A stretch of 64,000 bases of DNA from assembly GCA_021841935.1 (NCBI GenBank), contig JAKCDL010000004.1, positions 1-64,000 of the forward strand. The letters are read 5' to 3'. Numbering within the stretch: the stretch's first letter is position 1; the number at the start of each line of letters is the position of its first letter. Below the pieces are notes generated by a model. The model saw only the letters and a list, made by a program, of their open reading frames with translations. It did not search any database and was not told the DNA's origin. Made by a program: the position numbers and the translations under genes. This document shows positions 1 through 9,430 of the stretch, in pieces. Source of the DNA: Actinomycetes bacterium. Its GTDB lineage: Bacteria; Actinomycetota; Acidimicrobiia; Acidimicrobiales; Acidimicrobiaceae.

Positions 1-140
1 CGGCCCTATCCATATCTTGGGGACCGGTTGCGGCCATTGTCCTAAAGGCAGTTGGCGGCGCAGTTGCGACAACATACGCCACCCTCTTCTTCGCAGGCAT
101 TGCCGCCATAATTCTGCCTCGTTTTATGTTCTCGAAGTAA
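1..140 (+). CDS. C-terminal end of a polytopic membrane protein (partial)
   Basis: An open frame enters from the left edge (first full codon at base 3) and stops with TAA at 138-140, giving about 45 residues. They are almost entirely hydrophobic or small, with two membrane-like stretches and a short basic tail ending FMFSK. This looks like the last helices of a transporter, possibly of the MFS type. Family assignment is not possible from this fragment; only the reading frame and hydrophobicity are seen. Confidence 0.5.
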   Translation, partial: ALSISWGPVAAIVLKAVGGAVATTYATLFFAGIAAIILPRFMFSK

Positions 141-619
141 ATCAAAACCGTTTATCACCTCTTCGTACTTGAGGTGTATCATCATTTTCAATTCAGTATT
201 TGACCCCATAAACGGCATTTTTGGATTCGAAATTCACAAATCAACATTTAGATAAACAAATAGCAAATTATGAGTAATCGCTTAATAAATTAATTTATTC
301 ATCGAAAAAATATCGGCTCAATCTATAAAAAATACCGAAAAATGAATCTCAAACACCTGCTAGAGAAGGATTCCAACTTCTTTCCGCATAACGATTGACA
401 TCTATTTCATGAAGCTATTTACACAAAGTTACATATATATGAACTAGATATGTATAAATAAAAAATTGTTATTTGACTCTATTCATAAACAATATCTGAT
501 CTAGACAAACTTTAATAATTTCTATATTATTCACATCAAGTCTCGATAATGTTTTCTATTCGTTCATTCAAAGAACTTAGCTTTGTCTCGTCATGCAACC
601 GAAAGTGAATAGGGGTTCA
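141..619 (+). promoter_or_regulatory. AT-rich upstream region of the ugp operon
   Basis: About 450 bases of very AT-rich DNA without a credible gene, unlike the surrounding coding DNA. The best sigma-70-like promoter I can place is TAGACA (502-507), a 17-base spacer and TATTAT (525-530), which would give a leader of roughly 80 bases before the ATG at 620. The ugp operon belongs to the Pho regulon in E. coli, but I could not recognise a Pho box here. The 15-base string at 341-355 recurs at 4035-4049, downstream of ugpE. Confidence 0.35.
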
Positions 620-2032
620 ATGTTGTCCCAAAGTAATAAGAAGAAGACGACGGCACTCATCGCCTCGCTAGGTTTTCTAGCAGCTGCCTGTGGAAGCACG
701 GCATCGGCTACCACGTCAACGGTAGCTAAATCAACTACGACAACGACTGAGCCACTTACTGGAAATGCAAATGCATCCAATCCAATAACGATCACCGTCT
801 GGACAGCATTTAGCGGAGTCTTAGGTCAAACATTTAATAATTTAGTTGATCAATTCAATGCCAGCCAAGGTAACTACAAGGTAGTTGCCGTCTACAAGGG
901 TCCATACGCAACAGTACTAGCCGATACCATTGCAGCCTATAAAGCAAATGCTGCACCAAACATCACACAGATATTCGATGCAGGTACCGCAACCATCATG
1001 GATGCACAGGGCGCATACGTACCGGTCTATAAATTGATGAAAGAGAACAATATTCCATTCTCGACGAGCGAATTCATCGGAGGCGCAGCTAGCTATTACG
1101 AAAATAATCAAGGCAATCTTGACTCGATGCCCTTCAACAGTTCCACCCCGGTCCTCTACTACAACAAGACTGAACTAGCGAATGCAGGTATTACGACACC
1201 TCCTGCTACTTGGTCGCAAGTACAAGCAGACGCCGACCTTTTGGCGCAAAAGGGTCAAAAGTGCGCCCTTACCTCATCGGGTGCGTACGTGATGTGGACC
1301 GACTTAGAAGAATTTGCAATGTGGAATGGTCTTCAATACGCAACAAACAACAACGGCTACTCCTCAATCAATAACGTAAGCCTAAATATCACCGCACAGC
1401 CGTTCGTCGACCACATGGCGATGCTTGGGTCAATGGCGCAAAAGGGGGAGTATGTCTGGAACGGAACTTCGACCTCGACGGTCCCTCTATTTACAAATGG
1501 CACATGTGCAATGTATGAGCAGAGCTCAGCGAGCCTTACGACAATCGCCGCCGGTGCACAGTTCCCATTTGGCGTTGCTCCACTGCCCACTGTCGACGGA
1601 AGTAATAGCGCACCTCAAAACACAGTCGTTGGCGGTGCATCAATGTGGGTAATGGCCGGCCAGCCAAGCAACACCTACGCCGGCGATGCACAGTTCCTTC
1701 AATTCCTAAAGAGTCCAACGACTCAGTCTTATTGGGCTAGCCACACCGGCTACGTACCAGTTACCAAGGCTGGTTCACAGCTCCTCGGTCAGCAGAACTT
1801 TTACGCATCACACCCAAATGACTTAGTAGCAGTCAATGAACTCAATAACAAGCCACCGACTGCATACAGCAAAGGCATTCGACTTGGTTACCTTCCCGAA
1901 GTACGCGCAGTTGAGGCTTCAGCAATAGCTGACATCCTCTCCGGAAAGCAAACTGCTCAAGCAGCACTAGCGAGTGCTCGGACCCAAGGTAACGCGATCC
2001 TCCAGCAATTTGCTGCACAGTACAACGGCTAA
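620..2032 (+). CDS. ugpB: sn-glycerol-3-phosphate ABC transporter substrate-binding lipoprotein UgpB
   Basis: Extracellular solute-binding protein of family 1 that would capture glycerol-3-phosphate or a related phosphodiester outside the membrane and deliver it to UgpAE. The N-terminus has a basic stretch, a hydrophobic core and a lipobox LAAAC, so it is a lipoprotein. The body closely follows E. coli UgpB: YKGPY near residue 80, PFNSSTPVLYYNK, QNTVVGGAS, and NKPP followed by KGIRLG near the C-terminus. I prefer the ATG at 620, preceded by AGGGG, over the in-frame ATG at 593, which has no Shine-Dalgarno. First gene of a three-gene operon, 3 bases before ugpA. Similarity is judged from memory, not by alignment. 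Confidence 0.85.
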   Translation: MLSQSNKKKTTALIASLGFLAAACGSTASATTSTVAKSTTTTTEPLTGNANASNPITITVWTAFSGVLGQTFNNLVDQFNASQGNYKVVAVYKGPYATVLADTIAAYKANAAPNITQIFDAGTATIMDAQGAYVPVYKLMKENNIPFSTSEFIGGAASYYENNQGNLDSMPFNSSTPVLYYNKTELANAGITTPPATWSQVQADADLLAQKGQKCALTSSGAYVMWTDLEEFAMWNGLQYATNNNGYSSINNVSLNITAQPFVDHMAMLGSMAQKGEYVWNGTSTSTVPLFTNGTCAMYEQSSASLTTIAAGAQFPFGVAPLPTVDGSNSAPQNTVVGGASMWVMAGQPSNTYAGDAQFLQFLKSPTTQSYWASHTGYVPVTKAGSQLLGQQNFYASHPNDLVAVNELNNKPPTAYSKGIRLGYLPEVRAVEASAIADILSGKQTAQAALASARTQGNAILQQFAAQYNG

Positions 2033-2035
2033 TCA

Positions 2036-3061
2036 ATGACGATTAATGCTTCTGAAAAATCTGCCATTTCAAGTGGCACGGAGGCAGGCTTTACCCCTAG
2101 CGAAGAACCCACCACCGAGCTAGGGGTAAAAACATCAAGGAAAAGTTCACGACGGAGTACTAGCTCTACTGGTACTCCGTCTAATTTTCTGCCTGTTTCA
2201 TTTCCAAATAAGTTCTTGCCCCTTTTGTTGATTCTTCCTGAGGTATTAGTTGTCGCGGTATTTTTCATTTGGCCATCAGCACAAGCGATATACCAATCGA
2301 CAATACAATCAAATGCCTTCGGCCTAGGAAGCAAGTTCGCCGGCCTTGCTAACTTTAAAGCGGCGTTAGCAAGTGGCTATACACGTTCGCTCACGATAAC
2401 AGCCATCTTCACCCTCGTTACCACCGTCGTCTCAATGGCAATTGGTTTACTCCTAGCAATGCAAGTTGAACAGACAGGGCGCTTTCGCCCAATTTATCGC
2501 ACCCTATTTATATGGAGTTATGCAGTTCCTGGAGCTGTAGCCGGCACGATATGGCTCTTCCTATTTGAACCCAAGATTGGTCCCGGAGCAAAACTCCTAC
2601 AAAGCATGGGTATCCATTGGAACTTCGCCCTATCTGGAAGTCAAGCATTCACCCTGATTTGTGCCATGACCATCTGGCAACAGTGCGCATATAACTACAT
2701 ATTCTTCTCAGCTGGACTCCAAGCCATTCCCGCAAATGTCATTGAAGCAGCAGGACTCGACTGTAAAGGTTGGCAAAAGTTTAAATACATTATCTTTCCA
2801 CTGCTAAGTCCGACTACCCTCTTCGTCCTAATTTTGGACGTGCTCTCAGCACTCTTTGGGAGCTTCTCGGTTATCGATATCGTCTCTCAAGGGGGACCTG
2901 GGGGATCAACGACAACGTTGGTCTACGCACTGTATCGGGACGGATTTCAAAACGGCGACGTCGGACTAGCTGGAGCCGAAACACTTCTTCTATTCGTCCT
3001 ATCGGCTATCTTGCTTCTTCTCCAATCTCGAATCACTAGGCGAAGGGTACACTATCGATGA
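2036..3061 (+). CDS. ugpA: Glycerol-3-phosphate ABC transporter permease UgpA
   Basis: Inner-membrane permease of the binding-protein-dependent MalF/UgpA class, 341 aa. After a Ser/Thr-rich hydrophilic N-terminal extension of about 55 residues come six hydrophobic segments. The EAA loop that contacts the ATPase is visible as IEAAGLDCKGWQKF at about 240-253, followed by the family-typical FGSFSVIDIVSQGGPGGST. Starts 3 bases after ugpB and overlaps ugpE by 4 bases (ATGA), indicating translational coupling. The N-terminal extension is longer than in E. coli UgpA and looks disordered. Confidence 0.85.
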   Translation: MTINASEKSAISSGTEAGFTPSEEPTTELGVKTSRKSSRRSTSSTGTPSNFLPVSFPNKFLPLLLILPEVLVVAVFFIWPSAQAIYQSTIQSNAFGLGSKFAGLANFKAALASGYTRSLTITAIFTLVTTVVSMAIGLLLAMQVEQTGRFRPIYRTLFIWSYAVPGAVAGTIWLFLFEPKIGPGAKLLQSMGIHWNFALSGSQAFTLICAMTIWQQCAYNYIFFSAGLQAIPANVIEAAGLDCKGWQKFKYIIFPLLSPTTLFVLILDVLSALFGSFSVIDIVSQGGPGGSTTTLVYALYRDGFQNGDVGLAGAETLLLFVLSAILLLLQSRITRRRVHYR

Positions 3062-3948
3062 CAACACTTTCAATAGAGGTAAAAGCTAACAAAGATCAAA
3101 TGCGAGCTAGGAGGAAGAGGTTTGGAAGATCGGCACTCCGTCACCTATTTCTTGTCATCGCCGCCTCAGCCTTTGCGCTTCCGATCTATTTGGCTCTGGT
3201 GATTTCGACACATTCAGCCATCGATCTACTAAGGGGAGTTCCATTCGCTCCGGGCACGAAGCTCATCTCCAACTTATCATCGCTGTTCAGGGGGCTACCT
3301 GGAACTCCAAGGCTAGGAAAGATGATATTCAACTCCGCTATCATGGCCCTAGCCATAACGATACTGAAATTAGGACTTTCAATCCCTGCTGCTTACGCAA
3401 TCAGTTTCTTTCGATTTCGAAGCCGTGACCTCTTATTCGGACTCATCTTTGTCACCTTGATGATGCCAATTGAAGTTAGGTTCTTTCCCACTTATGCAGT
3501 TACTGCTAAGTTAGGAATGCTAAATAGCCAATTTGGCCTCATTCTCCCCTTGGTAGCATCAGCGACAGCTGTCTTTGTTCTAAGACAATTTTTCATGGCG
3601 TTTCCAATTGAACTTGCTGACGCTGCGCGGATCGACGGAATCGGGCCGATTCGTTTTCTTATAAAGATCGTATTGCCTCTATCTAGGCCGGTACTCGCCG
3701 CACTTGCTGTACTTGAATTTGTATATGGATGGAACCAGTATCTTTGGCCACTTGTAATCTCGTCCAGTGCGAACAGTTCAACTATCGTTATGGGCATCAA
3801 AGGACTCATCAGCGCCGCTGAAAGCTTTGCGATACCGCAGTGGAATCTAGTAATGGCGTTAGCGATCGTGGCATTGATTCCGCCGGTCATCGTTGTAATT
3901 GCAATGCAAAAGTGGTTCATCAAAGGACTTACAACTGGAATCAGCTAG
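3058..3948 (+). CDS. ugpE: Glycerol-3-phosphate ABC transporter permease UgpE
   Basis: Second permease of the importer, 296 aa, MalG/UgpE class. A basic N-terminus precedes a first transmembrane helix; the EAA-loop equivalent reads LADAARIDGIGPIRFLIKIVLPLSRP at about 185-210 and the helix containing FVYGWNQYLWPLV follows. The start ATG overlaps the ugpA stop. No ugpC (ATPase) or ugpQ follows; the operon ends here, so the ATP-binding subunit must be encoded elsewhere, as with the shared MsiK-type ATPases of actinobacteria (inference). Confidence 0.85.
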   Translation: MTTLSIEVKANKDQMRARRKRFGRSALRHLFLVIAASAFALPIYLALVISTHSAIDLLRGVPFAPGTKLISNLSSLFRGLPGTPRLGKMIFNSAIMALAITILKLGLSIPAAYAISFFRFRSRDLLFGLIFVTLMMPIEVRFFPTYAVTAKLGMLNSQFGLILPLVASATAVFVLRQFFMAFPIELADAARIDGIGPIRFLIKIVLPLSRPVLAALAVLEFVYGWNQYLWPLVISSSANSSTIVMGIKGLISAAESFAIPQWNLVMALAIVALIPPVIVVIAMQKWFIKGLTTGIS

Positions 3949-4710
3949 GGTCTTTGTTGGCAAAAGATTGACTTTGCCACAACATTGAACCACGCCACCA
4001 TATATGCCGTTTGTGAAAACCAGGAGCGCAATCGAATGAATCTCAAACATTTGGTTCTACTCTGAGAATTTGCAACTGCCAAATCGAGAGCCTTAAACTG
4101 ACCGCCTCAAAACTTCCTTTTCGTTGCTTAGGGGCTATGCCGCTTTGTTTTGTAAGGCGCTCCAACTCCTAGAAAGGCAAATCAACAACCACGGCGAAGA
4201 TTGTAATTACAGCCTGCACTGTCAACTTATTGAGTCACCTCCAAAGGTGCGGGGGTATGGGAGTTTATCGGCGGAGCTGATACCTCAAACTACAGAGGCG
4301 GCGACCTTCAATAGATATTTAAAACGTCATCGCGAAGTAGATTCTTAGGTCGATAGGCCTTGTATGAGTGCGGCTTTGTTCTTTTCATTCAGCAAGGGGG
4401 AGTTAAGACTCTTCTATTTTTTCGATATCTAAATCCACTTTTAACCATGAGTGGCACCGAGTTACTACCATCGAAGGCGTGCAGTAAAACCTAAGACGGC
4501 GGCCCTAAATTTTACTCTAACAATCGCTGCACTCTCCTTTGAACAAGGGCTCAAGGTTGTTAATCGCTTTACCGCGGAATCCCAAACCGAGATTGCAATA
4601 GTTCCAAATTTGATAACGCCACACATAGCCAGCGCACTCTTCAAGAGGTGACATTTATGTGAACCGGCATCAATAAAGAAAAGATCGCAGCGCACTTATG
4701 TGAGATAAAA
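3949..4710. other. Non-coding stretch after ugpE
   Basis: About 760 bases with no convincing gene. Two short open frames (4124-4348, 74 codons; 4451-4651, 66 codons) have no recognisable motif, no good ribosome site and irregular composition. A copy of the 15-base repeat seen at 341-355 lies at 4035-4049. The stretch could contain gene remains, but I could not identify any parent. Confidence 0.4.
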
Positions 4711-4744
4711 AAGCGGTCGAGGCTAAATTTTTCCTCGACCGCTT
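4711..4744 (-). terminator. Rho-independent terminator of the aldolase gene
   Basis: Perfect 12-bp inverted repeat AAGCGGTCGAGG / CCTCGACCGCTT with a 10-base loop. Read on the minus strand it is followed by a run of six T, directly downstream of the stop at 4785. The plus-strand side is followed by CCAATTTTT, so it may also stop plus-strand transcripts. Confidence 0.85.
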
Positions 4745-4784
4745 CCAATTTTTCAATTGACTATACAGAGACCCTAAAAAGCGA

Positions 4785-5720
4785 TTAGTTGCTGCGCTTT
4801 AGGCCCGCGCGCTCGCCTCTCGATACAAACTTGATCGCCATCTTGCGAGAAGCTTCATCGATCATCTCGTCCCCGAACATAACCGCACCCTTACGATCAC
4901 CCTCAGTAGCTTCCTTGTAGGCATCTAGGATCGCATTTGCTCGATCGAATTGCTCTTGGGTAGGCGAATAGATCTTGTTTATCTCTGTTACCTGATCTGG
5001 ATGAAGTGCCCACTTACCGTCGTAACCGAGGTTTGCGGTGCGCTGGCAGTAGTCATGAAGACCTTCGATATCGCGAATCTTCAAATATGGCCCATCGATT
5101 ACCTGGAGGCCATATGCCCGTCCCGCCATCAAAATCTTGGAGAAGACGTAATGGAAATGGTCACCTGGATAGGTTGGTATCTGAACTCCACCAGTAAGAA
5201 CCGGCATCTCCATTGAGGCCGCAAAGTCTGCTGGCCCGAAAACTATAGTCTCGAGTCTCTTCGAAGATGCACAGATCTCCTCAACGTTGATCAATCCGAG
5301 AGTTGACTCTATCTGAGCCTCGATACCAATATGACCAATAGGCAGACCGAAGTTCTTCTCAACCTGGGTTAGCAGAAGGTCCATAGCGATCACGTCCGCG
5401 GCGCTTTGAACCTTTGGGAGCATAATTTCGTCTAGGCGCTCACCCGCGCCACCGACTACCTCAATGACATCCTGGTACGTCCATTTCGTATCCCAGGCAT
5501 TAACACGAACACATAGGACTCGATCGTCCCAAGGAAGCTCGCGAATTGCTCTAACGACCTTTCCTCTAGCTGCCTCTTTCTCAAGCGGTGCCACCGAGTC
5601 CTCAAGGTCGAGGAATGACATGTCAGCAGGGATAGTTGGAGCCTTCTCAAGGAAGCGCTCAGATGAACCGGGTACCGAGAGGCAAGAACGGCGTGGGAGA
5701 TTTCTACTTCGTTCGGACAT
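4785..5720 (-). CDS. HpcH/HpaI aldolase / citrate lyase beta-subunit family protein
   Basis: TIM-barrel C-C lyase of the CitE / malyl-CoA lyase family, 311 aa, cytoplasmic. Seen in order: RSCLSVPGSSERF (phosphate/CoA-side motif near the N-terminus), FLDLEDSV with acidic metal ligands, RVNAWDT, MLPKVQS, and the metal-binding Glu/Asp region around IEAQIES and FGPADFAASM. The family cleaves (S)-citramalyl-, malyl- or 3-hydroxy-acyl-CoA; a CitE-like or malyl-CoA lyase role is possible but the substrate cannot be read from sequence. I start at the ATG of MSERSRN; a longer frame to a TTG at 5771 lacks family similarity. Monocistronic, with its own terminator. Confidence 0.75.
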   Translation of the reverse strand: MSERSRNLPRRSCLSVPGSSERFLEKAPTIPADMSFLDLEDSVAPLEKEAARGKVVRAIRELPWDDRVLCVRVNAWDTKWTYQDVIEVVGGAGERLDEIMLPKVQSAADVIAMDLLLTQVEKNFGLPIGHIGIEAQIESTLGLINVEEICASSKRLETIVFGPADFAASMEMPVLTGGVQIPTYPGDHFHYVFSKILMAGRAYGLQVIDGPYLKIRDIEGLHDYCQRTANLGYDGKWALHPDQVTEINKIYSPTQEQFDRANAILDAYKEATEGDRKGAVMFGDEMIDEASRKMAIKFVSRGERAGLKRSN

Positions 5721-5822
5721 GAAGAAGATATTACTTGAATATGGGACTCTCGTACCATCTTTACTAGGCAATATTTATCAGATTATGAATCATGTCACAC
5801 CATCGTTACGACGAAAGAACGT

Positions 5823-5860
5823 AAAAAAAGATGGGGACTCAATTATCTTGCATCCCCATC
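5823..5860 (-). terminator. Terminator downstream of dienelactone hydrolase
   Basis: Inverted repeat GATGGGGA (5830-5837) / TCCCCATC (5853-5860). On the minus strand the stem is followed by seven T (5823-5829). It lies about 90 bases past the stop of the hydrolase gene at 5947. Confidence 0.75.
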
Positions 5861-5946
5861 AAAAAAACGTCTAATTCACTTCGCTAGATGTATCAATTTG
5901 GTCTAGCAAATTCGAAGGTCGATCACAACCTTGCGTCGCGATACAG

Positions 5947-6630
5947 CTAGTTAGCTACGTGCTCAGCGAAGAAAGGTAGGAGTCGATCCCAAGCCGTCGA
6001 AGCAGCAGATGCGTCGTAAACCTCAGGCCTCGTATCGTTAAAGAAGGCGTGATGAGTCCCATCGTAGATGAAGATATCAGCGTTCTTTCCTAGATCACGA
6101 AGTTGGTTTCCAAGAGCCCTTGAAGATTCAGGTGGCATGAAGTCGTCAAATTCTGCGTAGTGGCCTTGAACTGCAGCTGTCATACCGGAATAATCAGGTG
6201 CAGCCTCAGGCCATGCGATCACGCCATAGAAGGGGGCGACTGCAGTTACAGCATCTGGGCGCTTAGCGGCCAAGACAAGTGCAAGGCCTCCACCCATGCA
6301 GAATCCTACTGCACCACACTTTTGCGATCCGGCTGCAGCCATTACCGCATCGGCAGCCCCAGAAAGGTCCTTTGAGAACTTGTTGACCTCGAGGGCCATC
6401 ATGAACTTGCCCGCTTCGTCTGGCTCAGATGTAGCCTTACCACCATAAAGATCTGGAGCTAGCGCGTAGTATCCCTCTGCCGCAAAGCGATCGCAAAGAT
6501 CCTTGATGTGAGGCACTAGACCCCACCACTCCTGAACTACAACAAGAGCACCTCCATTTGGATTGGCTGGAGTTGCTAGGTAACCTGTTGCGGTACCACC
6601 GTTACTTTTAAATTCGATCATTTCACCCAT
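5947..6630 (-). CDS. Dienelactone hydrolase family protein
   Basis: Alpha/beta hydrolase of the dienelactone hydrolase family, 227 aa from the chosen start. The family hydrolyses lactones or esters, classically in the chlorocatechol pathway. Visible: VVVQEWWGL near residue 35, the nucleophile elbow GFCMGGG (catalytic Cys) near 115, an Asp region EFDDFMPPE, and the catalytic His in DGTHHAFFND. Several starts are possible: GTG at 6654, ATG at 6630, ATG at 6621; the family N-terminus (MIEFKSNGG) favours the last two. Flanked by an unrelated gene on each side; the natural substrate is unknown. Confidence 0.8.
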   Translation of the reverse strand: MGEMIEFKSNGGTATGYLATPANPNGGALVVVQEWWGLVPHIKDLCDRFAAEGYYALAPDLYGGKATSEPDEAGKFMMALEVNKFSKDLSGAADAVMAAAGSQKCGAVGFCMGGGLALVLAAKRPDAVTAVAPFYGVIAWPEAAPDYSGMTAAVQGHYAEFDDFMPPESSRALGNQLRDLGKNADIFIYDGTHHAFFNDTRPEVYDASAASTAWDRLLPFFAEHVAN

Positions 6631-6714
6631 ATGTGGAGATTTTACCACTCTCACGAAGAAAAGTTAGGGTATTGGCATTTACAGCCGTAAATCACGAATC
6701 GCATAAGAGTATCG

Positions 6715-7206
6715 CTAGTAGACACCTTGTAGCTTTCGATGGTCCCAACTTACGATCTTTTCAACCTCGACAACGATACCAAGGCGCTTTTGAGCGCTCT
6801 TGACGAACCCTTCTCGAAGTACCGCAACATCACCATCTATATCGGGTGAGACGTACCTATCGAAGATAGAAGAACCTATTGCCTCTATTGTAGGACGATC
6901 CTCAACGATCCTTCCAACTCCCACTATCTCAACGCCTCGCAGCTCTTCATAACGATCTCCATCCTCTATGAGCATCGTCACATTGGGATTACTCCTCAGA
7001 TTCATGATCTTTTGGCTCTTACCGTAGGTCCACATAGCGATTTGACCTTCATAGAAGCCATACCACATCGCTACAAGATGAATTTTTCCCTTGGTATCAA
7101 TCGACGCTAGTGAGACAGTTTGGCGTCGTTGGAGAAAGTTCTCTATTTCACCGGTGGTCATCGTGATCTGGTCTCGCCGCGACAATGGCCCGCCACCCTT
7201 CTTCAT
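6715..7206 (-). CDS. PPOX-class (pyridoxamine 5'-phosphate oxidase fold) flavin/F420-binding protein
   Basis: Split-barrel protein of about 163 aa. Conserved features: LQRRQTVSLASIDTKG, HLVAMWYGF, a Lys-rich KSQKIMNLRSNP segment typical of PPOX-family F420- or FMN-dependent enzymes, then NVTMLIEDG and GVEIVGVGRI. Actinobacterial members are often F420-dependent oxidoreductases, but the cofactor cannot be fixed here. The open frame extends upstream to 7308 into the neighbouring gene; I take the ATG of MKKGGG at 7206, or MTTGEIEN at 7161, as the start. Probably the last gene of an operon fumC-unknown-PPOX. Confidence 0.7.
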   Translation of the reverse strand: MKKGGGPLSRRDQITMTTGEIENFLQRRQTVSLASIDTKGKIHLVAMWYGFYEGQIAMWTYGKSQKIMNLRSNPNVTMLIEDGDRYEELRGVEIVGVGRIVEDRPTIEAIGSSIFDRYVSPDIDGDVAVLREGFVKSAQKRLGIVVEVEKIVSWDHRKLQGVY

Positions 7207-7249
7207 ATTTCTTAGGACTAAAACAACTACTGCAAGTAAATGTACAAAA

Positions 7250-8038
7250 TCACCAAGCAACCAATAGCTCTGGAGCAACGCCGATTCGTTCGAAGTTTCT
7301 GCTGTCACCCATAACGTATGTTAAAGTCGACTGCGAATTGCCTTGCGTCAACAGAGTCTTTAAGTTGCGGATCTCATAAAACGAAGGCGCATTCTCGATA
7401 ATCGACCTCTGCCGATCACAGATAGCAGGTGGCACCTTGAAGCCCGTTGGAACGACAATTGCTACGTCAACATCTAACTCGATTGCCAAAGTAAGGATCT
7501 GATCGGCCCGAGAATCTAATATTGCGCTACCTTCACAAAACGAGAGAACTTCGACAACTACCAGGGGCTTGAATCCAGCACTTAGGGCAAAGCCTACTTG
7601 GTCATCGAATCGACGAATATTTGCCACGACGTACGGAGCTACCCCTTTTTCGGTTCGATCCCTAGCTCCCTTATCGCGAAATCTCCCCTTGCTACCGTCG
7701 CCAATGAAACTGCGAGCGCTACGTTCTCCTTCCGCGAAGAGAAGTTGAGATCCCGCCGCTACCTCACTTTGAAGGTGGCGAATGTGAAGCTCGTCGCTCA
7801 GCTCGTTACGGATCATACGAGACTCATATTCGACCTCGAGAGCCGATATGAGGCGGTTGGCAACGTTCCAAAGAGCGCCGTTAGCGACGTGGGCGTCGAT
7901 CATTCGCCGAAGTGCGGTTAGTCGCATGGTTGCTATGTCGATGTTTTCCCCAACAACGCTGGCAACGGTTAGAGCCACCTCATCAGGTGCGGCTTCCTTT
8001 AGGTCAGCTATGTATCGCAGGATCTCAAGCGGATTCAT
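7250..8038 (-). CDS. Hypothetical protein in fumarase operon
   Basis: 262 aa, family not recognised. It starts 9 bases after the fumarase stop, so it is almost certainly co-transcribed with it. The N-terminal half is helical and charged with no membrane segment. The C-terminal half alternates beta-like hydrophobic runs (PLVVVEVLSF, LDVDVAIVVPTGF) with helices, suggesting an alpha/beta domain. A disordered, Arg/Gly-rich linker (KGRFRDKGARDR) separates the halves. No catalytic motif is obvious; cytoplasmic location is likely. Confidence 0.6.
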   Translation of the reverse strand: MNPLEILRYIADLKEAAPDEVALTVASVVGENIDIATMRLTALRRMIDAHVANGALWNVANRLISALEVEYESRMIRNELSDELHIRHLQSEVAAGSQLLFAEGERSARSFIGDGSKGRFRDKGARDRTEKGVAPYVVANIRRFDDQVGFALSAGFKPLVVVEVLSFCEGSAILDSRADQILTLAIELDVDVAIVVPTGFKVPPAICDRQRSIIENAPSFYEIRNLKTLLTQGNSQSTLTYVMGDSRNFERIGVAPELLVAW

Positions 8039-8047
8039 CTCTCCAAG

Positions 8048-9430
8048 CTAGCCGATTACTCCACCCTTAGTCATCGCCATAACGTCAAGAGCGCGATCTG
8101 CTTCTTCTTCTGAGAGCAAGCCCTCTTCAAGAACCAAGGTTCTGAGGTCCTTATTCTCCTTGAGCGATCGCTTGATGATTCTCGCTGCAGCCTCATAACC
8201 GATGTATGGATTCAGTGACGTTCCAATCGAGGGGCTCGAAAGGGCGTAGTGGCGACACCTTTCCACATCAGCAACTATTCCATCGACGCACTTATCTGCT
8301 AGAGCAGTTGAAACAGCTGAGATTAACTCAATTGATTCGATTAGATTACGTGCCATAACAGGCAACATCACATTCAACTCGAGAACACCAGCGCTTCCAC
8401 CGAATGCAACTGCCGCGTCATTTCCTACGACTTGAGCAACGACCTGGCAAACAGCCTCTGGGACTACAGGATTTACCTTGCCAGGCATTATCGAAGAACC
8501 TGGCTGAAGATCGGGTAGGTGAATCTCTCCAAGGCCGCATCGTGGCCCTGAACTCATCCACCGCAGATCATTTGCGATCTTATACAGAGACATCGCAATT
8601 GTTCTAAGCACGCCAGAGGCTTCAACTAATGCATCACGCGCACCTTGAGCTTCAAAGTGATTTCTAGCTTCAGTCAGAGGAAGATCTGTGTCTTGGCGCA
8701 GATATTCGATTGCCTTCGAAGCAAATCCAGCCGGAGCATTGATTCCAGTGCCCACCGCAGTACCTCCAAGGGGCAATTCGCAGACTCTGCCTAAAATCGA
8801 TTCGACACGTTCGATCCCGTATTCAATAGCCGCTCGATAGCCTCCGAATTCTTGTCCAAGTGTCACAGGAGTTGCGTCCATAAGGTGCGTTCTGCCAGAC
8901 TTCACTACCTCTGCAAACTCTTCTTCCTTCCGGCCAAGTGATGCCGCTAGATGAGAAAGTGCAGGAATCAACGTCGAACGAAGCTCCATTCCAGCCGCAA
9001 GGTGAATCGATGAGGGGAATACATCGTTTGAAGATTGCGAGGCGTTGGTATGGTCATTTGGCTTTACCTTGACACCGTCGAGGAGCGAGGTGGCGATCGA
9101 GGCCAAAACTTCATTCATGTTCATATTCGAGGAGGTTCCCGAGCCCGTTTGAAACACGTCTACTGGGAACTCGCTATAGTGACGTCCCTCGATAACTTGA
9201 TTTGCCGCCTCTACTATGGCGACAGCAATTGCCGGATCGAGAACTCCAATCTCACTGTTAGCTCGAGCGGCAGCACCCTTTATCATCGCGATCGCCCTTA
9301 TCAACGGCTTCGAAATCGTCAATCCTGAAATCGGAAAATTCTCCACAGCGCGCTGCGTCTGCGCCTGCCACTTCGCTTCGAATGGAACCTTGACCTCACC
9401 CATCGAGTCGTGTTCTATGCGAAATTCCAT
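8048..9430 (-). CDS. fumC: Class II fumarate hydratase
   Basis: Iron-independent fumarase of the aspartase/fumarase superfamily, interconverting fumarate and malate in the TCA cycle, about 460 aa. Seen: [14 protein letters not shown] at the N-terminus, [30 protein letters not shown]-like region (reads [15 protein letters not shown]), [12 protein letters not shown], and the signature [16 protein letters not shown] with the catalytic Ser loop. Aspartase is excluded as first choice because the N-terminus and length match FumC, though only assay would prove it. The start is the ATG preceded by GGGATGG; the frame stays open to 9499. Heads an operon with the two genes downstream. Confidence 0.88.
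   Translation of the reverse strand: MEFRIEHDSMGEVKVPFEAKWQAQTQRAVENFPISGLTISKPLIRAIAMIKGAAARANSEIGVLDPAIAVAIVEAANQVIEGRHYSEFPVDVFQTGSGTSSNMNMNEVLASIATSLLDGVKVKPNDHTNASQSSNDVFPSSIHLAAGMELRSTLIPALSHLAASLGRKEEEFAEVVKSGRTHLMDATPVTLGQEFGGYRAAIEYGIERVESILGRVCELPLGGTAVGTGINAPAGFASKAIEYLRQDTDLPLTEARNHFEAQGARDALVEASGVLRTIAMSLYKIANDLRWMSSGPRCGLGEIHLPDLQPGSSIMPGKVNPVVPEAVCQVVAQVVGNDAAVAFGGSAGVLELNVMLPVMARNLIESIELISAVSTALADKCVDGIVADVERCRHYALSSPSIGTSLNPYIGYEAAARIIKRSLKENKDLRTLVLEEGLLSEEEADRALDVMAMTKGGVIG

Noticed and set aside
4124-4348. 74-codon open frame after ugpE
   Set aside because: No ribosome site, no known motif, irregular composition; treated as chance or remnant.
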